Positions 6,885 through 15,486 of a DNA stretch of 43,702 bases are shown one piece after another (the stretch's first letter is position 1; each line of letters begins with the position of its first letter). The position numbers were made by a program, and so were the translations under genes. The notes below the pieces were generated by a model. That model did not search any database and was not told where the DNA came from. It worked only from the letters and a program-made list of their open reading frames with translations. Source of the stretch: an uncultured Opitutales bacterium (GTDB lineage: Bacteria; Verrucomicrobiota; Verrucomicrobiia; Opitutales; Intestinicryptomonadaceae). The stretch covers positions 1 to 43,702 of the forward strand of contig URJY01000015.1 of NCBI GenBank assembly GCA_900548275.1, in the 5' to 3' direction.

Positions 6885-8987
6885 ATGGGGAATAGCATAT
6901 TATTTGCGGCGGTTGTCGCGCTTGCGTCGTTGCCGCTTTTTGCGAACGTAAGGCTCGAGAACGAAAAGCTTGCCGTAGAGTTCGACGACTCGGGCAATTT
7001 GGTTTCGCTCAAAAACAAGGTTTCGGGCGAGGACTATGCGGGCGGGCAGGGGCTTTGGCGCGCGATTTACCAGCAGAACGAGCTTCTCGAAGAGCCGGTA
7101 GAATCGGAAAGTGTTCCCGTGAAGGTTGGGCGAAAGTCCGAAAACTCGGCGACGCTTTCGTACGGCGGCGAATTTCCCGTCGAGGTTTTGTGCACGCTCG
7201 AGCCCGAAGAGGTGCGCTTTTCGGCGAAGATTTCGAACAATTCGAAAGACAAAATCCTGCGCGAATTCCAGTTCCCGATGATAAAGAATGCGGGCGTTCC
7301 GCAGAATGCGCAGTACGTCAATTCGGGCGGCGGAGGCACGTTTGTGCCCGACTTCTACAGATATGTCAAGGGTGCGCAAACCCAGTACAAGTCGCAGGAC
7401 AATGTGGCGGTCGAACGCTACGCGCCGTATCCCATTTCCCGAACGATGAATATGTTCGCGATTCAAAACCCAAAGGGTTCGCTCTATTTCGCATCGCTCG
7501 ACCCGAACTACGAGCTTACGCTCCACTTGGCGCGCTATCGGAAGGTTGACGACCAGTTCAGGTATCTCGACATCGCGATGGTAAAGTATCCGTTTATAAA
7601 GTCGGGCGGGTCGTTTGAGACCGCCGAATTTGCCGTTGCGCCGACGGTCGGCGACTGGCGTACTGGGGCGCGTTTGTATGCGCGGGCGTTGGGCAAAACA
7701 TTCGGGATTCCCGCGCAGCCCGATTTCATAAAAAATATGAACGGGTGGCAGCGTATGATAATGCGCCACCAGTACGGGCGCGTGCTTTTCCCCTATACGC
7801 AGCTCGATTCGAAGATAGGCAGGGCGGGGCGCGAGTGCGGGCTCGACACAATCCTGCTATTCGGCTGGTGGAAGGAGGGAATGGACGCGGGCTATCCCGA
7901 CTATTCGCCCGAAACGGGGCAGGGCGGCGACGCCGCTTTGCGCGAAAACATCGCAAAAGTCCGCGCTTCGGGCGGCAGGGTTTTGCTCTATTTCAACGGT
8001 CAGCTAATCGACGTATCGACCGACTATTACAAGAGCGGGCGCGGCGAAAAGGTCTGCGTGAAAACCTCGAGCGGTTCGCCGCACATCGAACGCTATCCTT
8101 TCGGCGGCGACGGCACGGGGCTTCGGGTGCTCGGGCACAAGACTTTTGCGACGGCGTGCCACGGCACTGACGAGTGGGAGCGGGTGCTTAAAGGCTACGT
8201 CGACCGCGCGGTTTCGCTCGGCGTCGACGGGATATTTTTCGACCAGCTCGGCAGCGGCAGCCAAGTTTGTTGGGACGCTTCGCACAAACACAAAGTGCCC
8301 TGCACCGATATGATGAAGTACAAATCGGAAATGCTCGGGAAAATCCGCGCGTACATCAAGGCGAAGAATCCGAATTTGGCATTCGGCACGGAGTATGTGG
8401 GCGACGCAACTTCGCAGCATGTCGATTTCGTCCACTCGTGCGGGATGGACTACGCCGTAATAAAGTACGAGCCGAACGGGAAGCCCGTCTTGCGCCACGT
8501 TCCGCTTTTCAAATACGCCTTTCCCGAAGTAGTCGTTTCCGACCGCACGATCCGCGACGATTCCGACATCGAACGCCGCGTAAACCTCTGTCTGATGTGG
8601 GGCTATTTGACGGACGTAGAAATATACCGCTGTCGCGCGACAATCGACCAAGCTCCGCACTACAAGGCGTACCTTGCCGCCGCAAACAAATTGCGCGACA
8701 AATACCGCAGCCTAATCCTAAACGGCGCGTTCCGCGACCGCGACTTGGCCGAAGTCTCGAACAAAAAGCTCGACTATACGACTTTCGAAAACGACACCCG
8801 CATAGGCGTATTCGTCGCCAACTCTTGGCTGAAAAAATCGGAAAGCGCGACGGTGTCTGTTGAGGGTGCGGAGTTTGTCGAAGCCGACGGAATGGGCGAC
8901 TTCAAGGTGTCGGGCAAAGGCTCGAAAGTCGGCGTTTCGCTCTCGAAAGACGCGCTTGCGCTGCTCGTCTTCAAAAAGAACAAATAA
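6885..8987 (+). CDS. Secreted DUF6259-type glycoside hydrolase-like protein
   Basis: A 700-residue protein with a signal peptide (about residues 1-20, ending in SLPLFA). The N-terminal third is a beta-sandwich of the kind found before alpha-galactosidase-like barrels. The middle is a TIM barrel with RHQYGRVLFPYTQLD, ILLFGWWKEGMDAGYPDY and GVDGIFFDQLG, where D453 is a plausible catalytic carboxylate, followed by FGTEYVGD. A C-terminal beta domain completes it. This is the layout of DUF6259 proteins, which look like glycosidases. I chose ATG 6885 over an upstream TTG (6873) because it begins the signal peptide. Export points to breakdown of a polymer outside the cytoplasm; the substrate is unknown. 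Confidence 0.75.
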   Translation: MGNSILFAAVVALASLPLFANVRLENEKLAVEFDDSGNLVSLKNKVSGEDYAGGQGLWRAIYQQNELLEEPVESESVPVKVGRKSENSATLSYGGEFPVEVLCTLEPEEVRFSAKISNNSKDKILREFQFPMIKNAGVPQNAQYVNSGGGGTFVPDFYRYVKGAQTQYKSQDNVAVERYAPYPISRTMNMFAIQNPKGSLYFASLDPNYELTLHLARYRKVDDQFRYLDIAMVKYPFIKSGGSFETAEFAVAPTVGDWRTGARLYARALGKTFGIPAQPDFIKNMNGWQRMIMRHQYGRVLFPYTQLDSKIGRAGRECGLDTILLFGWWKEGMDAGYPDYSPETGQGGDAALRENIAKVRASGGRVLLYFNGQLIDVSTDYYKSGRGEKVCVKTSSGSPHIERYPFGGDGTGLRVLGHKTFATACHGTDEWERVLKGYVDRAVSLGVDGIFFDQLGSGSQVCWDASHKHKVPCTDMMKYKSEMLGKIRAYIKAKNPNLAFGTEYVGDATSQHVDFVHSCGMDYAVIKYEPNGKPVLRHVPLFKYAFPEVVVSDRTIRDDSDIERRVNLCLMWGYLTDVEIYRCRATIDQAPHYKAYLAAANKLRDKYRSLILNGAFRDRDLAEVSNKKLDYTTFENDTRIGVFVANSWLKKSESATVSVEGAEFVEADGMGDFKVSGKGSKVGVSLSKDALALLVFKKNK

Positions 8988-8998
8988 TTTTTCGCATT

Positions 8999-10048
8999 AT
9001 GAAAAGATTGAAATTGATTATGCTTGCTTTTTGTATGTCCGCCGCGTTTTCGGCATTCGGCGCGAGTCTTGCCGACTTCCCGAGGCTCGAGGGCGAAACC
9101 TCCGACTCGCCGCGAATAGCCCGCGCCATAGCGGGCGTTCCGCTCGGCGTTCTCGACGTTCCCGCGGGGAAATACGAAATCGACTCCACCGTAAAAATCG
9201 AAAACGGCGCGTCTCTGCGGCTCGACAAATCGGCGAAGTTTGTCGCCGTAAAAAAGCTCGGCAATATGTTTTTCTACGACGCAACCGCGGGATGGAAAAA
9301 CCGCGACAACGCCCTGTTCATCACGGGCGGCGAGTTCGACGGCGCGGGGCTTGCCGACTGCTGCGTGCAGATTGTGGCGTTCCAGCATTTCACTTTCCGC
9401 GACTCCGTCTTCCGCAATCCGAAAATCGCCGCGCTGACCGTGGGCAACAAAGACAGGCGCGGAGGCTACGAGCTTATCGCCAGCAATCTCTACTTCAGAA
9501 ACACAATACGCGGTCTTGCGGGCAATATCGGAATGCTAATCTACAGCGGCGACAACCATTTTACCGACTGCGTGATTGTCGACTACACGATAGGCGTGGA
9601 CCTCAGACGCGGCGGCTCGAACAGGTTTACGCGCTGCCACGTTTGGGGCGGACCGATACCGCCGCCGAAAAAGGGCGAATTGCCCGAAATGCTCAAGGAT
9701 TCGATATGCTTCAAGCTCTCGGGCGGCGAATCGATTCTGCGCGACTGCTATGCCGACACGGGTATGATTGGCTTCAAAGTGCAGGCGAATACGCGTCTTT
9801 TGGGGTGCTCGTATTTCAACAACTACAAGACATTCAAGATGGACAACCCGCTTGCAATCGAACATCTGCGCGGAATTTTGATTGTCGCCGACGGATATTT
9901 TTCGAAGACTTCGCCGCGTTCCACGCTTTACCGCGCGGATACGGAAGCCGACAAAGACGGCAAACGTTTCGGGCTTGTCTGGCGCGACAACATAATAAAC
10001 AAGTTCGCGCCCGAAGACTTGGGGCTGCCCGAATCCGTGCTTCGGTAA
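8999..10048 (+). CDS. Secreted right-handed beta-helix (pectin-lyase-fold) protein
   Basis: A 349-residue protein with a clear signal peptide (MKRLKLIMLAFCMSAAFSAFG). The mature part begins with ADFPRLEGETSDSPRIARAI, the usual opening of pectate-lyase-superfamily proteins, and continues with repeated short strands rich in G, N and D (for example NALFITGGEFDGAG, TRCHVWGG, ILRDCYADTGMIGF), typical of a parallel beta-helix. It starts 11 bases after the DUF6259 gene and is followed by a terminator, so the two form an exported pair. Lyase, hydrolase or binding activity cannot be told apart from sequence. Confidence 0.75.
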   Translation: MKRLKLIMLAFCMSAAFSAFGASLADFPRLEGETSDSPRIARAIAGVPLGVLDVPAGKYEIDSTVKIENGASLRLDKSAKFVAVKKLGNMFFYDATAGWKNRDNALFITGGEFDGAGLADCCVQIVAFQHFTFRDSVFRNPKIAALTVGNKDRRGGYELIASNLYFRNTIRGLAGNIGMLIYSGDNHFTDCVIVDYTIGVDLRRGGSNRFTRCHVWGGPIPPPKKGELPEMLKDSICFKLSGGESILRDCYADTGMIGFKVQANTRLLGCSYFNNYKTFKMDNPLAIEHLRGILIVADGYFSKTSPRSTLYRADTEADKDGKRFGLVWRDNIINKFAPEDLGLPESVLR

Positions 10049-10066
10049 TCCGCGCAAAAAAGGGCG

Positions 10067-10103
10067 AACGCCGTCCGCGAAAGGTCGGCGTTTTTTGTTT
10101 TTT
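10067..10103 (+). terminator. Intrinsic terminator after the beta-helix gene
   Basis: Stem AACGCCG / CGGCGTT with a 12-base loop, followed by TTTTTTGTTTTTT. It closes the DUF6259/beta-helix transcript and sets the left limit of the galM operon. Confidence 0.8.
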
Positions 10104-10144
10104 CTTCTCGCAAAACACATCCGAATGTATTTAACTTTCTGGCA

Positions 10145-11218
10145 ATGCAACAGAAACTACTCAGCAAACTCAATCCCGCCGATTTCGACGCGCAAATCGA
10201 TTCGAAAAAGGTCGGGCTTTACATTTTGAAAAACAAAAACGGCACGGAGATGTCGGTTACGAATTTCGGCGCGCGCGTGGTCGAGCTTTTCGTCCGCGAC
10301 AGGAACGGCGAATTTGCCGATGTGGTGCTCGGGCACAAAACGCTCGACGAATACGTAAACTTCAGGGGCGAGCGTTTTCTGGGCGCGACAATCGGGCGTT
10401 TCGGCAACCGCATTGCCAAGGGTAGATTTTCGCTCGGCGGAAAGACGTATCAACTGCCCGTAAACAACGGCGAAAACTCGCTCCACGGCGGTTTCAACGG
10501 CTTCGATATGAAGGTTTGGGACGTCGTTTCGGCGGACGAATCGGAAATAAAATTCCGCCTTGTATCGCCCGACGGCGACGAGGGCTATCCCGCAACGCTC
10601 ACTGTGGATATGACCTACCGCCTTACCGACGACGACGCTTTCGAAGTGGTCCACACTGCGACAAGCGACGGCGACACAATCGTGAACCTTACGCACCATT
10701 CGTTCTTCAATCTGCACGGCGAGGGCGTCGGCGACATCAACGACCACGTCATGACAATCGACGCTTCGCGCATTACGCCCATCGACGAAAATATGATTCC
10801 CACGGGCGAACTAATGGACGTTGCGGGCACGCCGTTCGATTTCACGCGCCCGACGGCAATCGGCTCGCGCTTGGGGTGCGACAACATCCAGCTCAAGCGC
10901 GGCAACGGCTACGACCACAACTGGGTTCTGAACAAGTCCGCCGAGGGCGCGCTCGACTTCGCCGCCGAGGTTTTCGACCCCGTTTCGGGGCGCGTTCTGA
11001 CGGTATTTACGACCGAGCCTGCAATGCAGTTTTACGGCGGAAATTTCTTCGACGGCGAAATCGGCAAAAGCGGCAAACCGTACGCATTCAGGGGCACTTT
11101 CGCGCTCGAGACGCAGCACTTCCCCGACAGTCCGAACCAACCGAATTTTCCGTCGACGGTGCTTGAAAAAGGTTGGGTTTACAGACATGTCTGCCGCTAC
11201 GCATTTTCGGCACGCTAA
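10145..11218 (+). CDS. galM: Aldose 1-epimerase (galactose mutarotase)
   Basis: A 357-residue cytoplasmic mutarotase that interconverts alpha and beta anomers of aldoses. Family residues are in place: NRIAKG at 88-93, LHGG at 113-116, catalytic His in NLTHHSFFNL (H184/H185), YDHNW at 256-260 and the general base E322 in LETQHFPDSPN. Length is normal for the family. It is first in a four-gene operon, with only six bases to the radical SAM activase. An extra N-terminal segment of about 20 residues precedes the usual start of the fold. Sugar specificity cannot be assigned. Confidence 0.93.
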   Translation: MQQKLLSKLNPADFDAQIDSKKVGLYILKNKNGTEMSVTNFGARVVELFVRDRNGEFADVVLGHKTLDEYVNFRGERFLGATIGRFGNRIAKGRFSLGGKTYQLPVNNGENSLHGGFNGFDMKVWDVVSADESEIKFRLVSPDGDEGYPATLTVDMTYRLTDDDAFEVVHTATSDGDTIVNLTHHSFFNLHGEGVGDINDHVMTIDASRITPIDENMIPTGELMDVAGTPFDFTRPTAIGSRLGCDNIQLKRGNGYDHNWVLNKSAEGALDFAAEVFDPVSGRVLTVFTTEPAMQFYGGNFFDGEIGKSGKPYAFRGTFALETQHFPDSPNQPNFPSTVLEKGWVYRHVCRYAFSAR

Positions 11219-11224
11219 ACGGCA

Positions 11225-11980
11225 ATGCGCGGAACGGTTTTCAGTATAGAAGACTTCGCCGTAAACGACGGCCCCGGAATTCGCACGACCGTGTTTCTGA
11301 AAGGCTGCCCGCTGCGCTGCCAGTGGTGCCACAACCCCGAGGGACTTTCGTTCGCGCCCGAAACGCTCGTCAAAAAAAACGGCGAAACTTCGGTCTGCGG
11401 GCGCGTTGTCGAGTCGGACTGGCTTGCCGAAAAGCTTCTGCGCGACGAAAAAATATTCGCGCTCAACGAGGGCGGGATAACCTTTTCGGGCGGCGAGCCG
11501 CTCGCCCAACACGGATTTCTTTTCGACGTTGTTTCGCGCCTCAAGGGGCGCGTGCATTGTGCGGTCGAAACGAGCGGCTTTGCCGAGCCGAAAGTGTTCC
11601 GCAAAATCGCCGAGGCGGTCGATTTGGTTCTGATTGACAGCAAGGTTGTGGACTCCGAAACGCACAAAAAATTTACGGGTGTAAACAACGCAAATATTCT
11701 CGGGAATCTGCGCTGGCTCTGCGCCGCGACGCGCCCGTTTATCGTGCGCGTTCCGCTGATTCCGACGGTCAACGACACGCGCGAAAATATGCTCGCGCTC
11801 TCGGAGATTCTCGCGGGGGCGAAGAGCCTTGTCCGCGTCGAGATTCTGCCGTACCACAAGACGGCGGGCGCAAAATATTATATGGTAGGCAAAAAATACT
11901 CGCCGACATTCGACACAGAAAAACAACCGCAATTTATTGACGAATTCACGAAAAACAACATAAAATATACTATTCTATGA
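11225..11980 (+). CDS. Glycyl radical enzyme activase (radical SAM)
   Basis: A 251-residue radical SAM protein of the PflA family. It uses S-adenosylmethionine and a [4Fe-4S] cluster to abstract hydrogen from the radical glycine of its partner. The cluster motif CxxxCxxC is C28, C32, C35 (KGCPLRCQWC), followed by GITFSGGEPLAQ, VETSGF and LIDSKV, all standard. Only one further cysteine (C58) lies in the region where dehydratase and decarboxylase activases carry an eight-cysteine ferredoxin insert, so that insert is absent and the protein has the size of a pyruvate-formate-lyase activase. Its stop overlaps the start of the glycyl radical enzyme (ATGA), so the two are made together. No Shine-Dalgarno. 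Confidence 0.92.
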   Translation: MRGTVFSIEDFAVNDGPGIRTTVFLKGCPLRCQWCHNPEGLSFAPETLVKKNGETSVCGRVVESDWLAEKLLRDEKIFALNEGGITFSGGEPLAQHGFLFDVVSRLKGRVHCAVETSGFAEPKVFRKIAEAVDLVLIDSKVVDSETHKKFTGVNNANILGNLRWLCAATRPFIVRVPLIPTVNDTRENMLALSEILAGAKSLVRVEILPYHKTAGAKYYMVGKKYSPTFDTEKQPQFIDEFTKNNIKYTIL

Positions 11981-14043
11981 ACAAACGCATAAAATCTCTC
12001 AAAAAATATATCGTGGACGACAGGCTTCACAGGGCCTTCCGCCGCGACGCAAAGTCGGCGCATTTGGACGAACTGGCGGAGGACTTCAGGGCGGCGGGGA
12101 TGACGGCGCAGGAGCGGTCGGGCAGAATGCTGGAGGCGTTTCTCGCCGCGGAAACTCCGGTGATTTTGCCGGACGAAAAAATAGTTTTTACCCGCACGAT
12201 AAAGGACATTCCCGACTACTTCACGCCGTCGGAGTGGGAACAGATTTCGACGACGCATTTCATCCATGAAAAGGGCGAGGTATTCAACCTTTCGCCCGAC
12301 TACGAGCGCGTTCTCGCCGAGGGTTTGGACTCGCGCAAGGCTGCGGCAAAGAAGGGTCTCGAAACTGCCGACGCGCAGGGGCGCGTTTTTCTGGAATCGG
12401 TAATCCGCTCGATTGAAGCGGTGCAAAATTTAATCGACAGGTATGCGCTGGAAGCCGAAAAAATCGGACAGCCCGACATCGCCGAAACGCTGCGGGCGGT
12501 ACGCGGCGGCGCGGCGAAAAGTTTCCGTCAGGCGTTGCAGCTGCTGCGCATTATGCACTTCTCGATTTGGGCGGCGGGCAACTACCACAACACGCTCGGG
12601 CGGATTGACCAATACCTTTATCCGTACTACCGCGCGGATATCGACGGCGGCAAAATTTCGAAGGAGGAGGCGTTCGATTTGCTCGAGGAATTTTTCCTTT
12701 CGTGCAACAAGGACAGCGACCTTTACATCGGAATGCAGCAGGGCGACAACGGGCAGAGCCTTGTGCTCGGCGGTCGCTCGCTTTCGGGCGAATATATGTT
12801 CAACGAGCTTTCGGAAATGGCGTTGCGGGCAAGCTACGAACTTGCGCTAATCGACCCGAAAATCAACATCCGCGTGGATTCGAAAACGCCGCTCGAAGTG
12901 TTCGAAAAGGGGTCGGAACTGACAAAAATCGGGCTCGGCTTCCCGCAATACAGCAACGACGACGTCGTGATTCCGAGCCTTGTGGAAAAGGGCTATTCGC
13001 CCGAGGACGCGCACGAATACGTGGTCGCCGCGTGTTGGGAGTTCATTGTGCCAAAGTGCGGCACGGACATTCCGAACATCGACGCGCTTTCGCTCGTAGA
13101 CTGCGTAAGCTTCGCGCTCGCCGACCTGCCGACCTGCGCGACTTTCGACGAATTCTACTCGCTCGTCGAACGCGAAATCAAAGCCCGAGCCGACGAAATG
13201 TGCCTGCGCCACCGCAACATTTACATGAAGCCCGCGCCGATGATGTCGGTTATGTCGGACGCAATAGAGAGGGGGCGCGACATTTCGTTCGGTCTTAAAT
13301 ACAACAACTACGGTGTGCACGGAACGGGCATTTCGACGGCGGTAGACTCACTGGCGGCGGTGAAGAAATACTGCTTCGGCGAGAAATCCGTTTCGGCTTC
13401 CGATATGCTCGACGCCGTCCGCACGAATTTCAAAAACGCGCCCGAGCTTCTGAAGAAACTCCGCAACGAAGCTCCGAAAATGGGGCTTGACGACGACTGC
13501 GCCGACGCGCTCGCCGTGCGCCTTCTGGATTCCTTCGCCGACGCCTTCAGGGACAAGCGCAACGAGCGCGGCGGCTGCTACCGCGCGGGAACGGGCACTG
13601 CTATGTTCTATGTCTTCCACGGCAAAGACCGCCCCGCAACACCCGACGGCAGGCTCAAGGGCGAACCGCTGCCCGCAAACTACTCGCCGAGCCTTTTCCT
13701 CTCCCAGAAAGGTCCGATGGGGGTCGTGAAGTCTTTCGCCAAGCCGCACCTTAAAAACGTGGCAAACGGCGGGCCTTTGACGCTCGAATTCGACGCGTCG
13801 GTCTTCCGCAACGAAGAGTCTGTCCGCAAGCTTGCAATGCTCGTGCGCACGTTCATAACGCTCGGCGGACACCAGCTGCAGCTCAATACCGTCAACCGCG
13901 AAAAGCTTTTGGACGCAAAGGCGCACCCCGAAAAATACCGCAACCTAATCGTGCGCGTCTGGGGTTGGAGCGGCTATTTTGTCGAGCTTGACGAATGCTA
14001 CCAAGACCACGTAATAGCGCGGACGGAGTTTGCCCTCGGTTAA
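11977..14043 (+). CDS. Unassigned glycyl radical enzyme (pyruvate-formate-lyase superfamily)
   Basis: A 688-residue glycyl radical enzyme. The radical motif near the C-terminus is RVWGWSGYF with G663 (standard form RVxGYSxxF). The catalytic cysteine is C353 in AACWEFIVPKCG, with E355 two residues on: the C-x-E arrangement of diol dehydratases, choline lyase and related eliminases, not the Cys-Cys pair of pyruvate formate-lyase. It is shorter than the well-known members (about 760-850 residues), and the usual GCVE is ACWE. It sits between its own activase and a sugar porter in an operon led by galM. No microcompartment shell genes or aldehyde dehydrogenase are nearby. A sugar or rhamnose-derived diol is the most economical substrate guess, but the reaction is unknown. 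Confidence 0.88.
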   Translation: MNKRIKSLKKYIVDDRLHRAFRRDAKSAHLDELAEDFRAAGMTAQERSGRMLEAFLAAETPVILPDEKIVFTRTIKDIPDYFTPSEWEQISTTHFIHEKGEVFNLSPDYERVLAEGLDSRKAAAKKGLETADAQGRVFLESVIRSIEAVQNLIDRYALEAEKIGQPDIAETLRAVRGGAAKSFRQALQLLRIMHFSIWAAGNYHNTLGRIDQYLYPYYRADIDGGKISKEEAFDLLEEFFLSCNKDSDLYIGMQQGDNGQSLVLGGRSLSGEYMFNELSEMALRASYELALIDPKINIRVDSKTPLEVFEKGSELTKIGLGFPQYSNDDVVIPSLVEKGYSPEDAHEYVVAACWEFIVPKCGTDIPNIDALSLVDCVSFALADLPTCATFDEFYSLVEREIKARADEMCLRHRNIYMKPAPMMSVMSDAIERGRDISFGLKYNNYGVHGTGISTAVDSLAAVKKYCFGEKSVSASDMLDAVRTNFKNAPELLKKLRNEAPKMGLDDDCADALAVRLLDSFADAFRDKRNERGGCYRAGTGTAMFYVFHGKDRPATPDGRLKGEPLPANYSPSLFLSQKGPMGVVKSFAKPHLKNVANGGPLTLEFDASVFRNEESVRKLAMLVRTFITLGGHQLQLNTVNREKLLDAKAHPEKYRNLIVRVWGWSGYFVELDECYQDHVIARTEFALG

Positions 14044-14061
14044 TACGAAAGGATTGTTTTT

Positions 14062-15390
14062 ATGAAGGAAAAAGTAAAAGGCTATATGTTTTATGTGGCG
14101 TTCGTGGCGTCGCTCGGCGGCTTTCTTTTCGGGTTCGACACGGTTGTGGTGTCGGGCGCGGAAAAGGGAATCCAGCAATTCTACGGGCTTTCGGGTTGGG
14201 TACACGGCTTTACGATGGCGGTCGCGCTCTTCGGCACGATTGTGGGCGCGCTCGTTTGCGGCAAGCCCGCCGAAAAGTACGGCAGGCTCGAATCGCTGAA
14301 GGTCGTCGCGTACTTGTACTTCCTTTCGGCGGTCGGCTGCGCGGTCGTCTTGAACTGGTGGACGCTCGTGTTCTTCCGCTTTATGGGTGGGCTTGCGGTG
14401 GGCGCCTCGTCGGTTGTCGGACCTATGTACATCGCCGAAATCGCGCCGTCGAACTGGCGCGGCAGGTTCGTTGCGTTCTTCCAATTCAACATAGTTTTCG
14501 GGCTTGTCAGCGCGTACATTTCGAACTGGTACATCAGCACGCTCGGCGTCGAAAACGACTGGCGTTGGATGCTCGGGGTTCTCGCGCTTCCGTCGATACT
14601 CTTCGCCGCGCTGCTTTTCACTATTCCCGAGAGCCCGCGCTGGCTCGTGAAGACGGGCGCGGAAAAACGCGCCGCCGAAGTGCTCGACAAAATCGGCGAC
14701 ACCGACGTTTCGCAGTCGCTTGCCGACATCAAAACTTCGCTCGCCGACACCGTCGCCTCCGAGCCGCTCTTCCAGAAAAAATACTGGAAGCCCATTGCAA
14801 TCGCATTCTTTGTCGCCACGTTCAACCAACTTTCGGGTATCAACGCAATCAACTACTACGCGCCGCGAATCCTCGAAAGCGCGGGCGTCTTCCGCGAATC
14901 CGCGCTTTTGCAGTCAATTCTCATCGGTATGACAAACCTCGTTTTCACGATGCTCGGAATGTTGCTTATCGACAAATTCGGGCGCAAGAATCTGCTTTAC
15001 GTCGGTTCGGTATTTATGACCGTTGCGCTGCTTTCGGTGGCGGCGGGCTTCCAGTATAAGGGGCTTGGCGGATACTTTATGCTCGGTTCGCTGATGCTGT
15101 TTATAGGGGCGTTCGCGCTGTCGCTCGGGGCGGTCATCTGGGTTCTGATTTCGGAGGTTTTCCCGACGAGCGTCCGCGCAAAGGGGCAGGTCTTGGGCAG
15201 TATGACGCACTGGTTCTGGTGCGCGCTTCTGACGTGGGCGTTCCCGATGCTTGTCGAAAGCGGACTTTCAACATATACGTTCGGCTTCTTTGCATTGATG
15301 GCGGCGTTGACGTTCGTATTCGCCCTAAAACTGCCGATAACGAAAGACAAATCGCTCGAGGAAATCCAACGCGAGCTTACGGGGCAATAG
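14062..15390 (+). CDS. Sugar porter family MFS transporter
   Basis: A 442-residue, 12-helix proton-linked sugar carrier of the XylE/GalP/GLUT family. Signatures are complete: GFLFGFDTVVVSG in helix 1, RFMGGLAVGASSVVGPMYIAEIAP in helix 4-5, PESPRWLV after helix 6, QLSGINAINYYAP in helix 7, DKFGRKNLLYVG between 8 and 9, and SEVFPTSVRAKG after helix 10. It lies 18 bases after the glycyl radical enzyme, has a fair Shine-Dalgarno (AAAGGA, eight bases from the ATG), and ends the operon before a strong terminator. It probably imports a free hexose or deoxyhexose; the exact sugar is not readable. Confidence 0.93.
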   Translation: MKEKVKGYMFYVAFVASLGGFLFGFDTVVVSGAEKGIQQFYGLSGWVHGFTMAVALFGTIVGALVCGKPAEKYGRLESLKVVAYLYFLSAVGCAVVLNWWTLVFFRFMGGLAVGASSVVGPMYIAEIAPSNWRGRFVAFFQFNIVFGLVSAYISNWYISTLGVENDWRWMLGVLALPSILFAALLFTIPESPRWLVKTGAEKRAAEVLDKIGDTDVSQSLADIKTSLADTVASEPLFQKKYWKPIAIAFFVATFNQLSGINAINYYAPRILESAGVFRESALLQSILIGMTNLVFTMLGMLLIDKFGRKNLLYVGSVFMTVALLSVAAGFQYKGLGGYFMLGSLMLFIGAFALSLGAVIWVLISEVFPTSVRAKGQVLGSMTHWFWCALLTWAFPMLVESGLSTYTFGFFALMAALTFVFALKLPITKDKSLEEIQRELTGQ

Positions 15391-15397
15391 AATTCCA

Positions 15398-15433
15398 ACC
15401 GTGCCGAATATCCGTTCGGCGCGGTTTTTTTTT
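15398..15433 (+). terminator. Intrinsic terminator of the galM operon
   Basis: Stem ACCGTGCCGAA / TTCGGCGCGGT (one mismatch) around a six-base loop, followed by nine T. It closes the galM-activase-glycyl radical enzyme-porter operon on the plus strand. Confidence 0.9.
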
Positions 15434-15486
15434 GCTTTGACAAAAATCCAAAAATATTCAAAATTTTCAAACAATCAACTTCAAGT

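Noticed and set aside
11977..14043. Calling the glycyl radical enzyme pyruvate formate-lyase
   Set aside because: Pyruvate formate-lyase needs adjacent cysteines; here there is C353-W-E355, the pattern of eliminases, and the length is also too short.
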